This document shows, one piece after another, positions 54,247 through 63,424 of a stretch of DNA of 64,000 bases; the first letter of the stretch is position 1; the number at the start of each line of letters is the position of its first letter. Made by a program: the position numbers and the translations under genes. The DNA comes from Pseudoalteromonas lipolytica (GTDB lineage Bacteria > Pseudomonadota > Gammaproteobacteria > Enterobacterales > Alteromonadaceae): positions 1 to 64,000 of the forward strand of contig NZ_LJTC01000011.1 in assembly GCF_001306915.1 (NCBI RefSeq). Reading direction: 5' to 3'. The notes beneath the pieces are model-generated. The model was not told where the DNA came from and ran no database searches. It saw nothing but the letters and a program-made list of their open reading frames with translations.

Positions 54247-56427
54247 TTAATTAGGGCAATTACCTAATTCATAATACCCAGCACTAGTTTGCGCTAAGGT
54301 ACTGGTATAAAAGGTGTTATAAAGACCTAGGTTATCACCTGAGCCCACAGCATAGGCGTAAGAGCCATTCGTGGTTGCGCGATTTGCTTGCACATGTGCA
54401 TAGTTGCTTGAGGTGGTTTCAGTGCATTGGTAATCACCATTCGGTGTTGAGTCACACGCATCACCCACACCATCTGCATCACTATCCAGTTGATCACTAT
54501 TGGCCACCAGCGGGCAGTTATCTAGGCTATCACTAACACCATCGCTGTCAGAGTCACTCGTTTCACCATCAGGAGTGCTGTCACACACATTACCAATCCC
54601 GTCATTATCGTTATCAGCTTGATCAGCATTCGCTACATTTGGGCAATTATCTGCGCCGTCGAGCACACCGTCGTTGTCTGCGTCATTAGTCGGTTCAGTG
54701 GTGGTTTTGCATGCCTGTAATGGCCCTGCACAACTTGAATTATCATCAGCAATCCACTGACATTGATTGGTGCCCGCTGAATACTCGCGCATAGTAAAGG
54801 CAGCAGTTCCAAACGCTAAATAACAGGCAGAGTAACCTTCGCCCCAGCTAATATGGCCTTCGTTGATATGAAGATTGTAATCGCCTGTTACACCAGCATC
54901 GATGACAAAACTAATGCTATCTGTTGATGTCAGCGCAGTATCATCAGTTGCGGTGATCACTGCACTATTATTGCCACCAGCCAGATTGCATTGTTCAGCA
55001 AAGTACTCAAGCCCATTCACTGTAGCTGTCACATCACCATTGCTAAAACTGACCACGACAGTACTTAAGTTTTGATTATCATCAATCACCGTGCCAGTTA
55101 CTGAAGCGCACTGCCCGTTTACACTTGCCGCAGTATCACTCAGTAGTGGTGCTGTAGCCGCAGGCTCTGGCCCAACGCGTACCGTAAGATTAGCTTCATC
55201 ACCTTGTTTCGCTTCGTCATCTGTGGCACTGACACGCACTTCATAAAGTCCATCGCTGAGTGCACTTGTCACCCCGCTAAATGTATTATTCGCATCGACT
55301 TGCACGTTCAGTGACTCAATTAAGCTTGCCGCGCCACCGGCTAGGCTATACACGTTAATATCAACATTGGTTACACTGCCTTCTGGGTCGACTGCACTGC
55401 CACTAATAGTGAGCTGGTTATTACTGTCTGTGGCAGTTAAATTACTAATTTCAGGGCCTGCATTACGATCAACTCGTTTATTATTAGCCGCAAAGTACTC
55501 ACCGAGATAGGTTGCAAAATTAATACTGTTTGCCGCGACATAATCGCCAGACGCACCTTGTCCGCCCGACCACGAGTGATTCAAATTATTAAACCACAGC
55601 ATAGCAACCCGATTGTCTTGCCAAAGTGACTGCTCAGCGGTACGTGTTGCATCATCACTTATGGTCGTTGTGCCTGAAAGTTGATTAACCTCATAAAGGG
55701 CAGCAAAGCCATCTGCGTTTTGCTGGTTATAACAAGTATTCACTGTGGTATCGGCAGTGCCGTGACCAATCACCGCTATTTGTGTGGCAAAATGATCTTT
55801 ATAACTGCCAGCATAGCTTTCACAGCGGGATACAAAGGTGTTTTCAGACACTGTTTCACAGGTCGAAATTGCCCCACTTGAACTTGTGCCGATGGTTGGC
55901 CCAGCGCTTGGTGCAACTCCGGCAAATACATCAGGCGCAACACAAGCCGTTTGTGCAGCCATTGCAGCCCCAGATGATAAACCTGCAATATACACTTGTT
56001 TGGGATCAATTTTTCGCGCCACGTCAGAACTTAATGCATTGGCTAAATTAATTAAATTTTTATAATCGCCAGAGCTGCGATTGATTGCTCCTTGCCAATA
56101 TGACCAGCAGCTATAGCCTGCTTTATTCATCGCATCAGGAACGGCTATTACCATGCCATGGGCTTCGGCTGCATCTTCAAGATTCGCAGTTAAGTAGTTA
56201 TTAATGGGTTGTACGCAGCCATGCAGTACCAGCATCAAAGAATGGCCATTGCCTATGCTTGATTGCGTATCAGGAGTGTAAATATGAACATTATTAAAAC
56301 CGCCAATGCTGACATTTTGCTGCCAACTCCCTGCAAAGCTTGGCTGTGAGAAAATAGCAGCACAGAGCACTGCGAGCGGAGTAAACGACGCTGATTTTCG
56401 TTTACATAATTGTGTTACTTTTTGCAT
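54247..56427 (-). CDS. Secreted PHB-depolymerase-type esterase with TSP3 repeats
   Basis: This 726-residue exported protein has a signal peptide (ends PSFAG), then an alpha/beta-hydrolase of the Esterase_PHB type. The oxyanion region is VLHGCVQ, the nucleophile is S151 in GLSSG, the acid is near GHGTADTTV and the histidine is in NHSWSGG. Then come an immunoglobulin-like part (about 325-420), a cysteine-containing linker, and calcium-type thrombospondin 3 repeats (DADNDGVLDGADNCPN; DSDSDGVSDSLDNCP; DSDADGVGDACDS). A short cysteine-bearing C-terminal domain ends it. Substrates could be polyhydroxybutyrate or ester-linked polysaccharide groups. AAGGCG precedes the ATG. Confidence 0.88.
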   Translation of the reverse strand: MQKVTQLCKRKSASFTPLAVLCAAIFSQPSFAGSWQQNVSIGGFNNVHIYTPDTQSSIGNGHSLMLVLHGCVQPINNYLTANLEDAAEAHGMVIAVPDAMNKAGYSCWSYWQGAINRSSGDYKNLINLANALSSDVARKIDPKQVYIAGLSSGAAMAAQTACVAPDVFAGVAPSAGPTIGTSSSGAISTCETVSENTFVSRCESYAGSYKDHFATQIAVIGHGTADTTVNTCYNQQNADGFAALYEVNQLSGTTTISDDATRTAEQSLWQDNRVAMLWFNNLNHSWSGGQGASGDYVAANSINFATYLGEYFAANNKRVDRNAGPEISNLTATDSNNQLTISGSAVDPEGSVTNVDINVYSLAGGAASLIESLNVQVDANNTFSGVTSALSDGLYEVRVSATDDEAKQGDEANLTVRVGPEPAATAPLLSDTAASVNGQCASVTGTVIDDNQNLSTVVVSFSNGDVTATVNGLEYFAEQCNLAGGNNSAVITATDDTALTSTDSISFVIDAGVTGDYNLHINEGHISWGEGYSACYLAFGTAAFTMREYSAGTNQCQWIADDNSSCAGPLQACKTTTEPTNDADNDGVLDGADNCPNVANADQADNDNDGIGNVCDSTPDGETSDSDSDGVSDSLDNCPLVANSDQLDSDADGVGDACDSTPNGDYQCTETTSSNYAHVQANRATTNGSYAYAVGSGDNLGLYNTFYTSTLAQTSAGYYELGNCPN

Positions 56428-56602
56428 ATATCGCCTTTATAGTCGTTATCATTGTTGTCTGTCAGTTGATGACTAACCCAATGTAGTAGAACTATTTAAA
56501 AAGCGAACTATAACTATAGTGCTATACAACCATTAAAAAAAAACCCAAAGGTAGCATCACTGGATTTATTGTTATTTTCAAAACTAAAGTTAATTTTATT
56601 AA

Positions 56603-56629
56603 CAAAGCCAACGTAACTCGTTGGCTTTG
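56603..56629. terminator. Hairpin terminator after catecholate-type receptor
   Basis: A perfect 11-bp stem (CAAAGCCAACG / CGTTGGCTTTG) with loop TAACT lies 20 bases past the receptor stop on the minus strand. Confidence 0.8.
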
Positions 56630-56648
56630 CTTTTGCTAAGGAGTAGGC

Positions 56649-58625
56649 TTAAAAATTAAACCCGACTGATAGCCAATAACGTCGACCATCTTCAACATAT
56701 CCGTATTCAGCTTCGGTGATTTCTTTATCAAATAAATTATAAACACCAAACCCTAACTTAATGCTGCGGCTTAGATCATAGTTACCACCGATATCAGCCA
56801 AGGTGTAATCTGGCGCAATTAAGCTGTCTTGTGACGGACCTGTTGTCGGCTGACTTTCTTCACCACGGTAATGTACACGCAGCCACGTACCTAGCTTATC
56901 AACCGGGCGCCAATTAACTGAAGTTTGTAAAATATGCTTTGGTAATTGGTTAAGTGGGCTGCCTTTGTATTCACCGGTTTTTTGCTCAGAATCGGTGTAG
57001 GTGTAGTTGGCACTAACATCAAGCTCACTGGTAATGTCGTAAGATACTGATAACTCAAAACCTTGTGTAACGGCCTCATCCACATTGACATAGGTCGTTG
57101 GCATCGAACCAAACTGGTTTGGTCCATCAGTACACTGGGTGAGTGGGCACGAAATACGGGTAATTTTGTCTTCAAATTCGTTGTAAAATACGGTGCTTGA
57201 AAGCGATAAATCACGGTTTGCATCGTAATAGATACCCATTTCGTAGTTTACAGATTTTTCAGGGCTTAAATCTGGGTTACCGTAAATATTACCACCTCGG
57301 CTCACTTGCCCCCACGCTGCAGTAGATTGACGAATATTCGGCGCTCTAAAGCCTGTAGAGATACCGCCTTTTACCGTCAACGACTTAGTTGCTGTATACA
57401 CACCATATAAACGCGGGCTGAAATGGCCTGAAAAATTGCCATCATGATCATAACGAAGACCGGTAGTGAGTTTAAACTGCTTGGTTGCTGCCCACTCATC
57501 TTCGGCAAACACCGACCACTGCTCGTTCTCAACATGGGTTAAGTCACTAATGCGGTTACTGGTGTAATCGTCCAGCTCTTCTTTTAAATATGAGGCACCA
57601 AATGCAGCATTATGATTGGTAAAAGGTAAAGTCCAGCTGGTTTGCGCATCGGTATTTTCGACATACATTTCGCGAGAGGTATTATCGAATTTATCGTACT
57701 TTAGGTAACTGCGTGATGAGCCAAAATCATAAAAACCATTATGGCTTAGTGAATAACTCTCTTGGTCATACTCTGTGGTTGATGACTCAGGACAGCCATT
57801 TCGACCACAGCTTTCGCCTTCAGCTAAAGGAGCAACCGTTTTGCCTAATGTTTCGTCGAGTTTTTGGTTTGCAGAGCCTACTTCAAGCATGATTTCGTGG
57901 TTATCAGAAGGCGTTAAGATGAACTTAGCTTTGATATTACTTTGCTCTTTGCCACGAAAACCTGCTTCAAAATCGTCTTCGTCACGCTTTGAGAATTGAC
58001 CAGATAACTGCATACCTAATAACTCAGGAATTAAGCCACCCGCTGTGAAAAAGCTACCTTGATTGATATTGCCCGATTCACTTGATTCTTGAATGGTGCT
58101 ATCTAAGCGTAGTTCACCGTACCATTTTTCTGGTATTTTACGGGTAATAATATTGATAACCCCACCGATTGCATCTGAGCCATATAATGACGACATAGGG
58201 CCACGGATAACCTCGATGCGTTCAATCGCTGAGATAGGCGGAGTCCATGCTCCTTCAACACCAGGGCCATCACTATTTGGGCGGGTTTCACGAGAGGTTT
58301 GACGCTGGCCATCAATTAAAATCAAAGTATATTGACTTGCCATACCACGAAGACTGATATCTTTTCTGTCGCCACCACCTGTGACAACCACACCAGGAAC
58401 ATCTGTCATTGCATCGGTTAGATCACGATAAAAACGCTTTTCGAGTTGCTCACGATCAATAACACTGATGCTGGCTGGTGCCTCTTTAAGCATCTGCTCA
58501 TAACCTGAAGCAGAAACTACAATCACTTCCATATCTTGCTTTTTATCATCTGCATTTGCAGAATAAGACAAACTAGCCAGTATAGCTGCCGTTAATGGTA
58601 AAATGTTCGTAACAACCCTCGTCAT
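56649..58625 (-). CDS. TonB-dependent receptor, catecholate siderophore (CirA/IrgA) type
   Basis: This 658-residue outer-membrane receptor has a signal peptide ending at NADDK and a TonB-box-like MEVIVVSAS. The plug shows KDISLRGMASQYTLILIDGQ and IERIEVIRGPMSSLYGSDAI followed by GGVINIITRK, as in CirA, IrgA and VctA. A cysteine pair lies in SCGRNGCPES in an extracellular loop and another in ISCPLTQC. The barrel ends in LSVGFNF. A six-residue longer start (58643) is possible, but GGAG favours 58625. A Fur box lies directly upstream, between it and a divergent LysR gene. Confidence 0.92.
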   Translation of the reverse strand: MTRVVTNILPLTAAILASLSYSANADDKKQDMEVIVVSASGYEQMLKEAPASISVIDREQLEKRFYRDLTDAMTDVPGVVVTGGGDRKDISLRGMASQYTLILIDGQRQTSRETRPNSDGPGVEGAWTPPISAIERIEVIRGPMSSLYGSDAIGGVINIITRKIPEKWYGELRLDSTIQESSESGNINQGSFFTAGGLIPELLGMQLSGQFSKRDEDDFEAGFRGKEQSNIKAKFILTPSDNHEIMLEVGSANQKLDETLGKTVAPLAEGESCGRNGCPESSTTEYDQESYSLSHNGFYDFGSSRSYLKYDKFDNTSREMYVENTDAQTSWTLPFTNHNAAFGASYLKEELDDYTSNRISDLTHVENEQWSVFAEDEWAATKQFKLTTGLRYDHDGNFSGHFSPRLYGVYTATKSLTVKGGISTGFRAPNIRQSTAAWGQVSRGGNIYGNPDLSPEKSVNYEMGIYYDANRDLSLSSTVFYNEFEDKITRISCPLTQCTDGPNQFGSMPTTYVNVDEAVTQGFELSVSYDITSELDVSANYTYTDSEQKTGEYKGSPLNQLPKHILQTSVNWRPVDKLGTWLRVHYRGEESQPTTGPSQDSLIAPDYTLADIGGNYDLSRSIKLGFGVYNLFDKEITEAEYGYVEDGRRYWLSVGFNF

Positions 58626-58650
58626 AATAATACTCCGTGACATTTTGTTT

Positions 58651-58669
58651 ATTAATGATAATAATTAGC
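58651..58669. promoter_or_regulatory. Fur-box-like operator
   Basis: ATTAATGATAATAATTAGC matches 15 of 19 positions of the Fur consensus. It lies 26 bases before the receptor ATG and about 75 bases before the divergent LysR ATG. Confidence 0.75.
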
Positions 58670-58743
58670 GTTTGCATACTAATGAGAAGTCCCGATTTTC
58701 ACAATTTACGATTTCTTAAAACTGAATTAAGAAGGCCTGAACT

Positions 58744-59652
58744 ATGAATTCCAAGCTGATAAAAACACTACGCGTTTTTTCTCGTACTGTAGAGACAGGC
58801 AATATGAGCGGTGCAGCTGCAGAGTTATCGATGACCACATCGGCTGTGAGTCAACACATTAAGCAATTAGAACAAGAAATCGGATTAAGCCTATTTAACC
58901 GCAGCCCACGCGAACTTACCTTAACCGAAGCCGGCCACCTGTATTATCAAAGCTGTTTAAAAATGCTGGCACTTGCTGATCAAGCCAGTACGCAATTACA
59001 ACATTTGCAAAATAAGCCCAGTGGCGAGCTTAAATTAGTGGCGCCAGTGGGTTTTGGTGGAGGATTATTAAGCGAGCCGTTAGAGCGCTTAATTAACGAA
59101 TTTGATGATTTACGTATTCAGTTAATTTTGACTGACGAGCCAATTGATATGATTAAATGCGGCGCTGACTTAGCAATCGCTATTGGCCCATTAACAGATT
59201 CCAACCTAGTAGCAAGGCAATTAGCAACGTGGCCACTAAAGTTATGCGCCCATAAAGATCATCCAATTAGTCAAATAAAACAGGCTCGCTGGCAAGATCT
59301 CAGCCAGTTTGCCAGAATTGGACACAGTAATGCTGACAGCAACGCATTTAACCCTTCTACATTAGAAAGCAAGCCACTGCCAAAGGCTAAAATTACAGTG
59401 AACAACATGCAAAGTTTAATCAAACTTGTGATTGATGGTGTTGGCTATGGCGTGTTACCCGAGCCAGAAGTTAGGCATTTACTAAAATCGAAAGAACTGG
59501 TTGAAATAGCACCTGAATGGGCAATGCCAAACTATACTGTTTATGCTGTAACACCAGCCAGAGACAGTTTAGCGGCAAAAACAAGAACTGCCATTGATAC
59601 TTTAAAACTATGCTTTAACCATGTGTCTAAGCAAGTTGAATTAGTTGATTAA
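58744..59652 (+). CDS. LysR family transcriptional regulator
   Basis: This 302-residue regulator has an N-terminal winged helix (GNMSGAAAELSMTTSAVSQH and IKQLEQEIGLSLFNRSPREL) and a C-terminal type 2 periplasmic-binding fold for an effector (about 90-295). It resembles the CrgA/AaeR branch acting on nearby genes. It is divergent from the catecholate-type receptor gene and converges on the LysE gene, so its target is unclear. A strong hairpin follows its stop. Confidence 0.9.
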   Translation: MNSKLIKTLRVFSRTVETGNMSGAAAELSMTTSAVSQHIKQLEQEIGLSLFNRSPRELTLTEAGHLYYQSCLKMLALADQASTQLQHLQNKPSGELKLVAPVGFGGGLLSEPLERLINEFDDLRIQLILTDEPIDMIKCGADLAIAIGPLTDSNLVARQLATWPLKLCAHKDHPISQIKQARWQDLSQFARIGHSNADSNAFNPSTLESKPLPKAKITVNNMQSLIKLVIDGVGYGVLPEPEVRHLLKSKELVEIAPEWAMPNYTVYAVTPARDSLAAKTRTAIDTLKLCFNHVSKQVELVD

Positions 59653-59662
59653 GACTCATAAA

Positions 59663-59701
59663 GGATAATAGCCATTTGCAATATGCAGATGGCTATTATC
59701 C
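59663..59701. terminator. Long hairpin between convergent genes
   Basis: An 18-bp stem with one G-U-type mismatch (GGATAATAGCCATTTGCA / TGCAGATGGCTATTATCC) and loop ATA lies between the LysR and LysE stops. Confidence 0.8.
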
Positions 59702-59710
59702 AACTTAGCG

Positions 59711-60328
59711 TTAACCTAGTGCCAGCCAAACGCCTACACCCATCATAAGCGCGCCAGCAATACGGTTTAACCACTTCACATTATCGCCTTTATCCAAAAA
59801 CAGCCTTAAGCTTTTACCGCCTGTTGCATAAATCAACATACAGATAAATTCGCTCAGCATAATAATGCTCAATAATACCGCAAGCTGAGGAGCAACCGCT
59901 AAATCAACATTAATAAACGGAGGGAGTAAAGAAATCATAAATGCCCACCCTTTTGGGTTTGCAATGGCAGTAATATAGCCCTGCGAAAACAATTGCCCAC
60001 GGCCAATTTGTTGCTGTGTAGCATCGTTAGGTTTAAAGCTGGTTTTAGAGCGCCACATATTAACACCTAAGTATATTAAGTACGCGCCACCTAGGTATTT
60101 TAAAAAGGCAAATAAGTCAGGGTAATTAAGCATAATACTGGCAACCCCAATCACCGCAGCAATGGCTACCGTGGCAACCCCTAACACCTCACCGACCATC
60201 ATCCACAGCGTACGTCTAACGCCTACACTCATGCCTAACGTCATGGCGAGCGTCATACACATACCAGGTGTAATAGAAACAAAGAAAAAGGTCGGAATAA
60301 AAACCGCGAGTACTGCTAAATCGAGCAT
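59711..60328 (-). CDS. LysE/RhtB family amino-acid exporter
   Basis: This 205-residue inner-membrane protein has about six helices. The family opening FIPTFFFVSITPGMCMTLAM is present, as are YLGGAYLIYLGVNMWRSK and GYITAIANPKGWAFMISL with its conserved NPK. It exports an amino acid or similar metabolite; the substrate is unknown. The frame starts with GTG at 60340, but the ATG at 60328 gives the common family N-terminus; neither has a strong ribosome site. It lies downstream of the SDR gene on the same strand with a 91-base gap. Confidence 0.88.
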   Translation of the reverse strand: MLDLAVLAVFIPTFFFVSITPGMCMTLAMTLGMSVGVRRTLWMMVGEVLGVATVAIAAVIGVASIMLNYPDLFAFLKYLGGAYLIYLGVNMWRSKTSFKPNDATQQQIGRGQLFSQGYITAIANPKGWAFMISLLPPFINVDLAVAPQLAVLLSIIMLSEFICMLIYATGGKSLRLFLDKGDNVKWLNRIAGALMMGVGVWLALG

Positions 60329-60419
60329 AAATGCAATCACATGTTTATTGCTTAAAAAGAGAAAGCGATTAAATCACATCCACTTAAATAAGCAAACATA
60401 CACGCGATTGCTAACAGGC

Positions 60420-61178
60420 TTATAAAAACATACCGCCCGATGCTTCTATTCGTTGCCCGGTTACCCAACGGTTTTCATCACCGAGTAGCTGCGCAATCAT
60501 AGGACCAATATCATCAGCTTGGCCAACGCGTCCCATGGCTGTAAATGAACTCACTAATTGCGCAACATGCTCATTATCACGGACAGCACCGCCACCAAAA
60601 TCAGTGGCAATTGCGCCAGGCGCGACGACATTCACGGCAATATTGCGACCAGCAAGTTCCTTTGCCATGTATTTGGTTAATACTTCAACGGCCCCTTTCA
60701 TGGTGGCGTAGGCCGCTTTTCCTGGTAATGCAAAACGTGTCAGCCCAGAAGATAAGTTAATAATACGCCCGCCATCATTGATCATCTCATGCAGTGTTTG
60801 TGTTAAGAAAAACACACCTTTAACATGTACATTCATCAAATTATCAAACATAGCTTCACTGGTATCAGCAAATGCACTATCACTGCCATGACCTGCGTTA
60901 TTGATTAAATAATCAAATCGAGACGTTTGCCATTGTGTTGCCAAAGTACTTTCAAGTGTTTTTTTAAATTCAGCAAAACCTAAAATATCGCTCACATCAA
61001 GTTGAATGGCGACGGCTTTTGCCCCTAGCGCTGCAACTTCTTCTACAACTTGCTGCGCTTCATCTTTATGGCTTCTGTAAGTAAATACACAATCAATGTT
61101 CTTACGTGCCAAACTTAAAACTGTATTTTTACCTAAACCGCGATTACCACCTGTGATCACTGCAATTTTGTTGCTCAT
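60420..61178 (-). CDS. Short-chain dehydrogenase/reductase
   Basis: This 252-residue classical SDR has the cofactor motif TGGNRGLGKN, NNAGHG, the catalytic serine in INLSSGLTRF and the catalytic pair in YATMKGAVEV. The C-terminus VTGQRIEASGGMFL is typical of 3-oxoacyl-reductase-like SDRs. The substrate is unknown. The frame opens at 61250, but the ATG at 61178, with AAGGG upstream and starting MSNKIAVITGG, is correct. It is divergent from a LysR gene with a 110-base gap, the classic LysR-target arrangement. Confidence 0.9.
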   Translation of the reverse strand: MSNKIAVITGGNRGLGKNTVLSLARKNIDCVFTYRSHKDEAQQVVEEVAALGAKAVAIQLDVSDILGFAEFKKTLESTLATQWQTSRFDYLINNAGHGSDSAFADTSEAMFDNLMNVHVKGVFFLTQTLHEMINDGGRIINLSSGLTRFALPGKAAYATMKGAVEVLTKYMAKELAGRNIAVNVVAPGAIATDFGGGAVRDNEHVAQLVSSFTAMGRVGQADDIGPMIAQLLGDENRWVTGQRIEASGGMFL

Positions 61179-61288
61179 CGTGCTTACCCTTTTGCTTTGA
61201 AGTAATTGTGAGCAACCAGTATATTTACACTGCAAAACCAGATAAACCATGTAAAATTAAATTAACTGTTCGCAAATAACAAACAATC

Positions 61289-62194
61289 ATGAATGAACTA
61301 AATGCCATGAAAACCTTTGTTCAGGTTGCAGAGCTAAAAAGCTTTTCGGCTGCAGCACTTGCACTGAGCATGCCTAAATCATCCGTCTCGCAGTTGGTCA
61401 AACAACTCGAAGATACGCTAGGTGCTCGGCTTCTAAACCGCACAACAAGGCGAGTTACGCTGACCAATGAAGGCACTGTGTTTTATCAGCGCTGCAAAGA
61501 TATGCTTGCTGATATAGACGAACTACAAACCCTATTTCATAAAAAAGACGAAGCGTTATCAGGGCGTCTTAGAGTAGATATGCCACAGCCAATTAGTCGG
61601 CGCTTAGTGCTACCGAATCTAGACAGCTTTTTATCTGCACACCCGCAATTAGAGATTGAACTGAGTAGTTCTGACAGACGAGTTAACCTAATTGAAGAAG
61701 GCTTTGATTGTGTAGTGCGAGTCGGTAATTTAGAAGACTCATCGCTGATTGCGAAAAAAATTGGCCACTGCCCGATGATTAACTGTGTCAGCCCAGGTTA
61801 TATTAAAAACTATGGCAACATCACTGAACTTAGCGATTTAGCCGAGCATTACATTGTTCGCTATAGCCAAACGCTCGGCCAACTTGACCCCGGCTTTGAA
61901 TACCAAGATACGCAAGGCGATTGGCAAACCCTGACCATGAAATCACAGCTCACAGTCAACAATACTGATGCCTATAAAGCAGCGTGTGTAGCTGGGCTTG
62001 GCCTTATTCAAGTGCCTCGTCATGGAGTTCTTGACGAGCTTAGTCGTGGTGAACTTATCCAAGTTTTGCCTGACTATAATTTGCCGCCCATGCCTATGAA
62101 TATCGTCTACCCAAATCGACGCCATTTACCAAGGCGTACCAGAGTGTTTATTGATTGGTTAAGCGAGCAATTAAAACCGATTGCGCATAGCTAA
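61289..62194 (+). CDS. LysR family transcriptional regulator
   Basis: This 301-residue regulator begins MNELNAMKTFVQVAELKSFS with the helix-turn-helix AALALSMPKSSVSQLVKQLE. The C-terminal effector domain includes FDCVVRVGNLEDSSLIAKKI. It belongs to the common single-domain-effector CrgA-like group. It probably controls the divergent short-chain dehydrogenase gene and perhaps the LysE gene behind it. Confidence 0.9.
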   Translation: MNELNAMKTFVQVAELKSFSAAALALSMPKSSVSQLVKQLEDTLGARLLNRTTRRVTLTNEGTVFYQRCKDMLADIDELQTLFHKKDEALSGRLRVDMPQPISRRLVLPNLDSFLSAHPQLEIELSSSDRRVNLIEEGFDCVVRVGNLEDSSLIAKKIGHCPMINCVSPGYIKNYGNITELSDLAEHYIVRYSQTLGQLDPGFEYQDTQGDWQTLTMKSQLTVNNTDAYKAACVAGLGLIQVPRHGVLDELSRGELIQVLPDYNLPPMPMNIVYPNRRHLPRRTRVFIDWLSEQLKPIAHS

Positions 62195-62218
62195 GATGCT
62201 TGCTATGTGCGCTTCAGT

Positions 62219-63316
62219 TTAACTACCTTTAATTACAGACAGCAGGAGTTGATCAATTTCATTATTCACTCCACCAACGCTACTATTGTTTAATATTACA
62301 TAACCAATATTTTTATCTGTCACAGAGCGAGTTAAGGATGTCCAGCCTCTATTAAACCCTGCAAAACCTAGACTGTTATTCTCAGAGTCTACGACATAAC
62401 TCATACTCCATCGCCCTCCTGTGTGAGGCTGAGCTTGAATCATATTTGCAATAAGCTGATTTGATAAAATATTTGAACCAATGTAATTACCTTGCTCATT
62501 TTTTAGCACTGCCTGATTAAACTTAGCTAAATCATCTGCAGTTGTTATAAAGCCAGCGGCAGCTGTTTCTGTAAAGTACACCATAGCTGTTTTGTTGCCA
62601 TTCTCATCGTAAGGACTAGCCAGCTAAGCTGGAGAAATACGGTTGATATCAAACGAAGAATTTGTCATTCCGAGGGGTAAAAGAACGTTTTCAGTCATAT
62701 AATTACTGAAAGATTGATTAGTCAGGTCTTCAATTAACAGCTGAACTATCGTGTAACCACCACCTGAGTATGACCATTTAGTGTCAGGTTCATGAATAAT
62801 TTTAACGGCTCCATCACCCGTGTTATTGCCTTCTAATGACTCTACAAGAGTAGGTAATGGATCTTCAGCATTCCATCCATTGTAGCCACTTAATGAAAGC
62901 CCTGCAGTATGAGAGAGAATATTACGTAAAGTTACTTTGTTAGCATCAAACTGAGAATTCGGTATTTTCCAGCTTTTTAAGTAATCATTAATTGGTTTAT
63001 CAAGTTCAACTTTACCTTGTTCAACTAGTATCATTGCGCCCCAAGCTGTAATCACTTTAGAAATGGAGCCAACATTGAATAAAGTTTTGTGTGTGATTGG
63101 GGTTCTATTTTCAGCGTCAGCATGGCCATAAGAATATGAACCAAGCACCTCATTCCCTTGAACAATCGATATAGCAATACCACGCGCTTTGCTTTTTTCA
63201 AGAATTAACGGGATCTCCTTATCTAGCACTTTAGAAAATTCTAAACTTTTGGTTTGTTTTGCATGTAATGAGCAAGACGATATTAAAAATAATATTAGAA
63301 TTATAAACTTATTCAT
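62219..63316 (-). pseudogene. Serine beta-lactamase-like protein with an in-frame amber stop
   Basis: One continuous frame of about 365 codons encodes a signal peptide (ends SLHA) and a class C beta-lactamase/penicillin-binding-like hydrolase. The SxxK motif is SISK in FNVGSISKVITAWG, the tyrosine motif is YSGGGY, and HTGG stands for the third (KTG-like) motif. A single TAG at 62624-62626 interrupts it between NRISPA and LASPYDENGNKT, a well-conserved part of the family. The rest is intact. It may be a recent nonsense mutation or a sequencing error. The first 230 residues alone would lack the third motif. The ATG at 63316 has the better-spaced AAGG. Confidence 0.8.
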
Positions 63317-63424
63317 AAGCATCCTTGTTTTATAACGACCGCATCAAAGGCCTAATTTAATTGACTAAAATAGCATTCAAAGCAGAAACCAAGCACTTAG
63401 GACCTTCCCTTAAGCTATTGCCTG

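Noticed and set aside
55681..56065. Several overlapping open frames opposite the esterase gene
   Set aside because: They lie in three frames over the catalytic domain coding region and encode no recognisable protein; the esterase has clear motifs.
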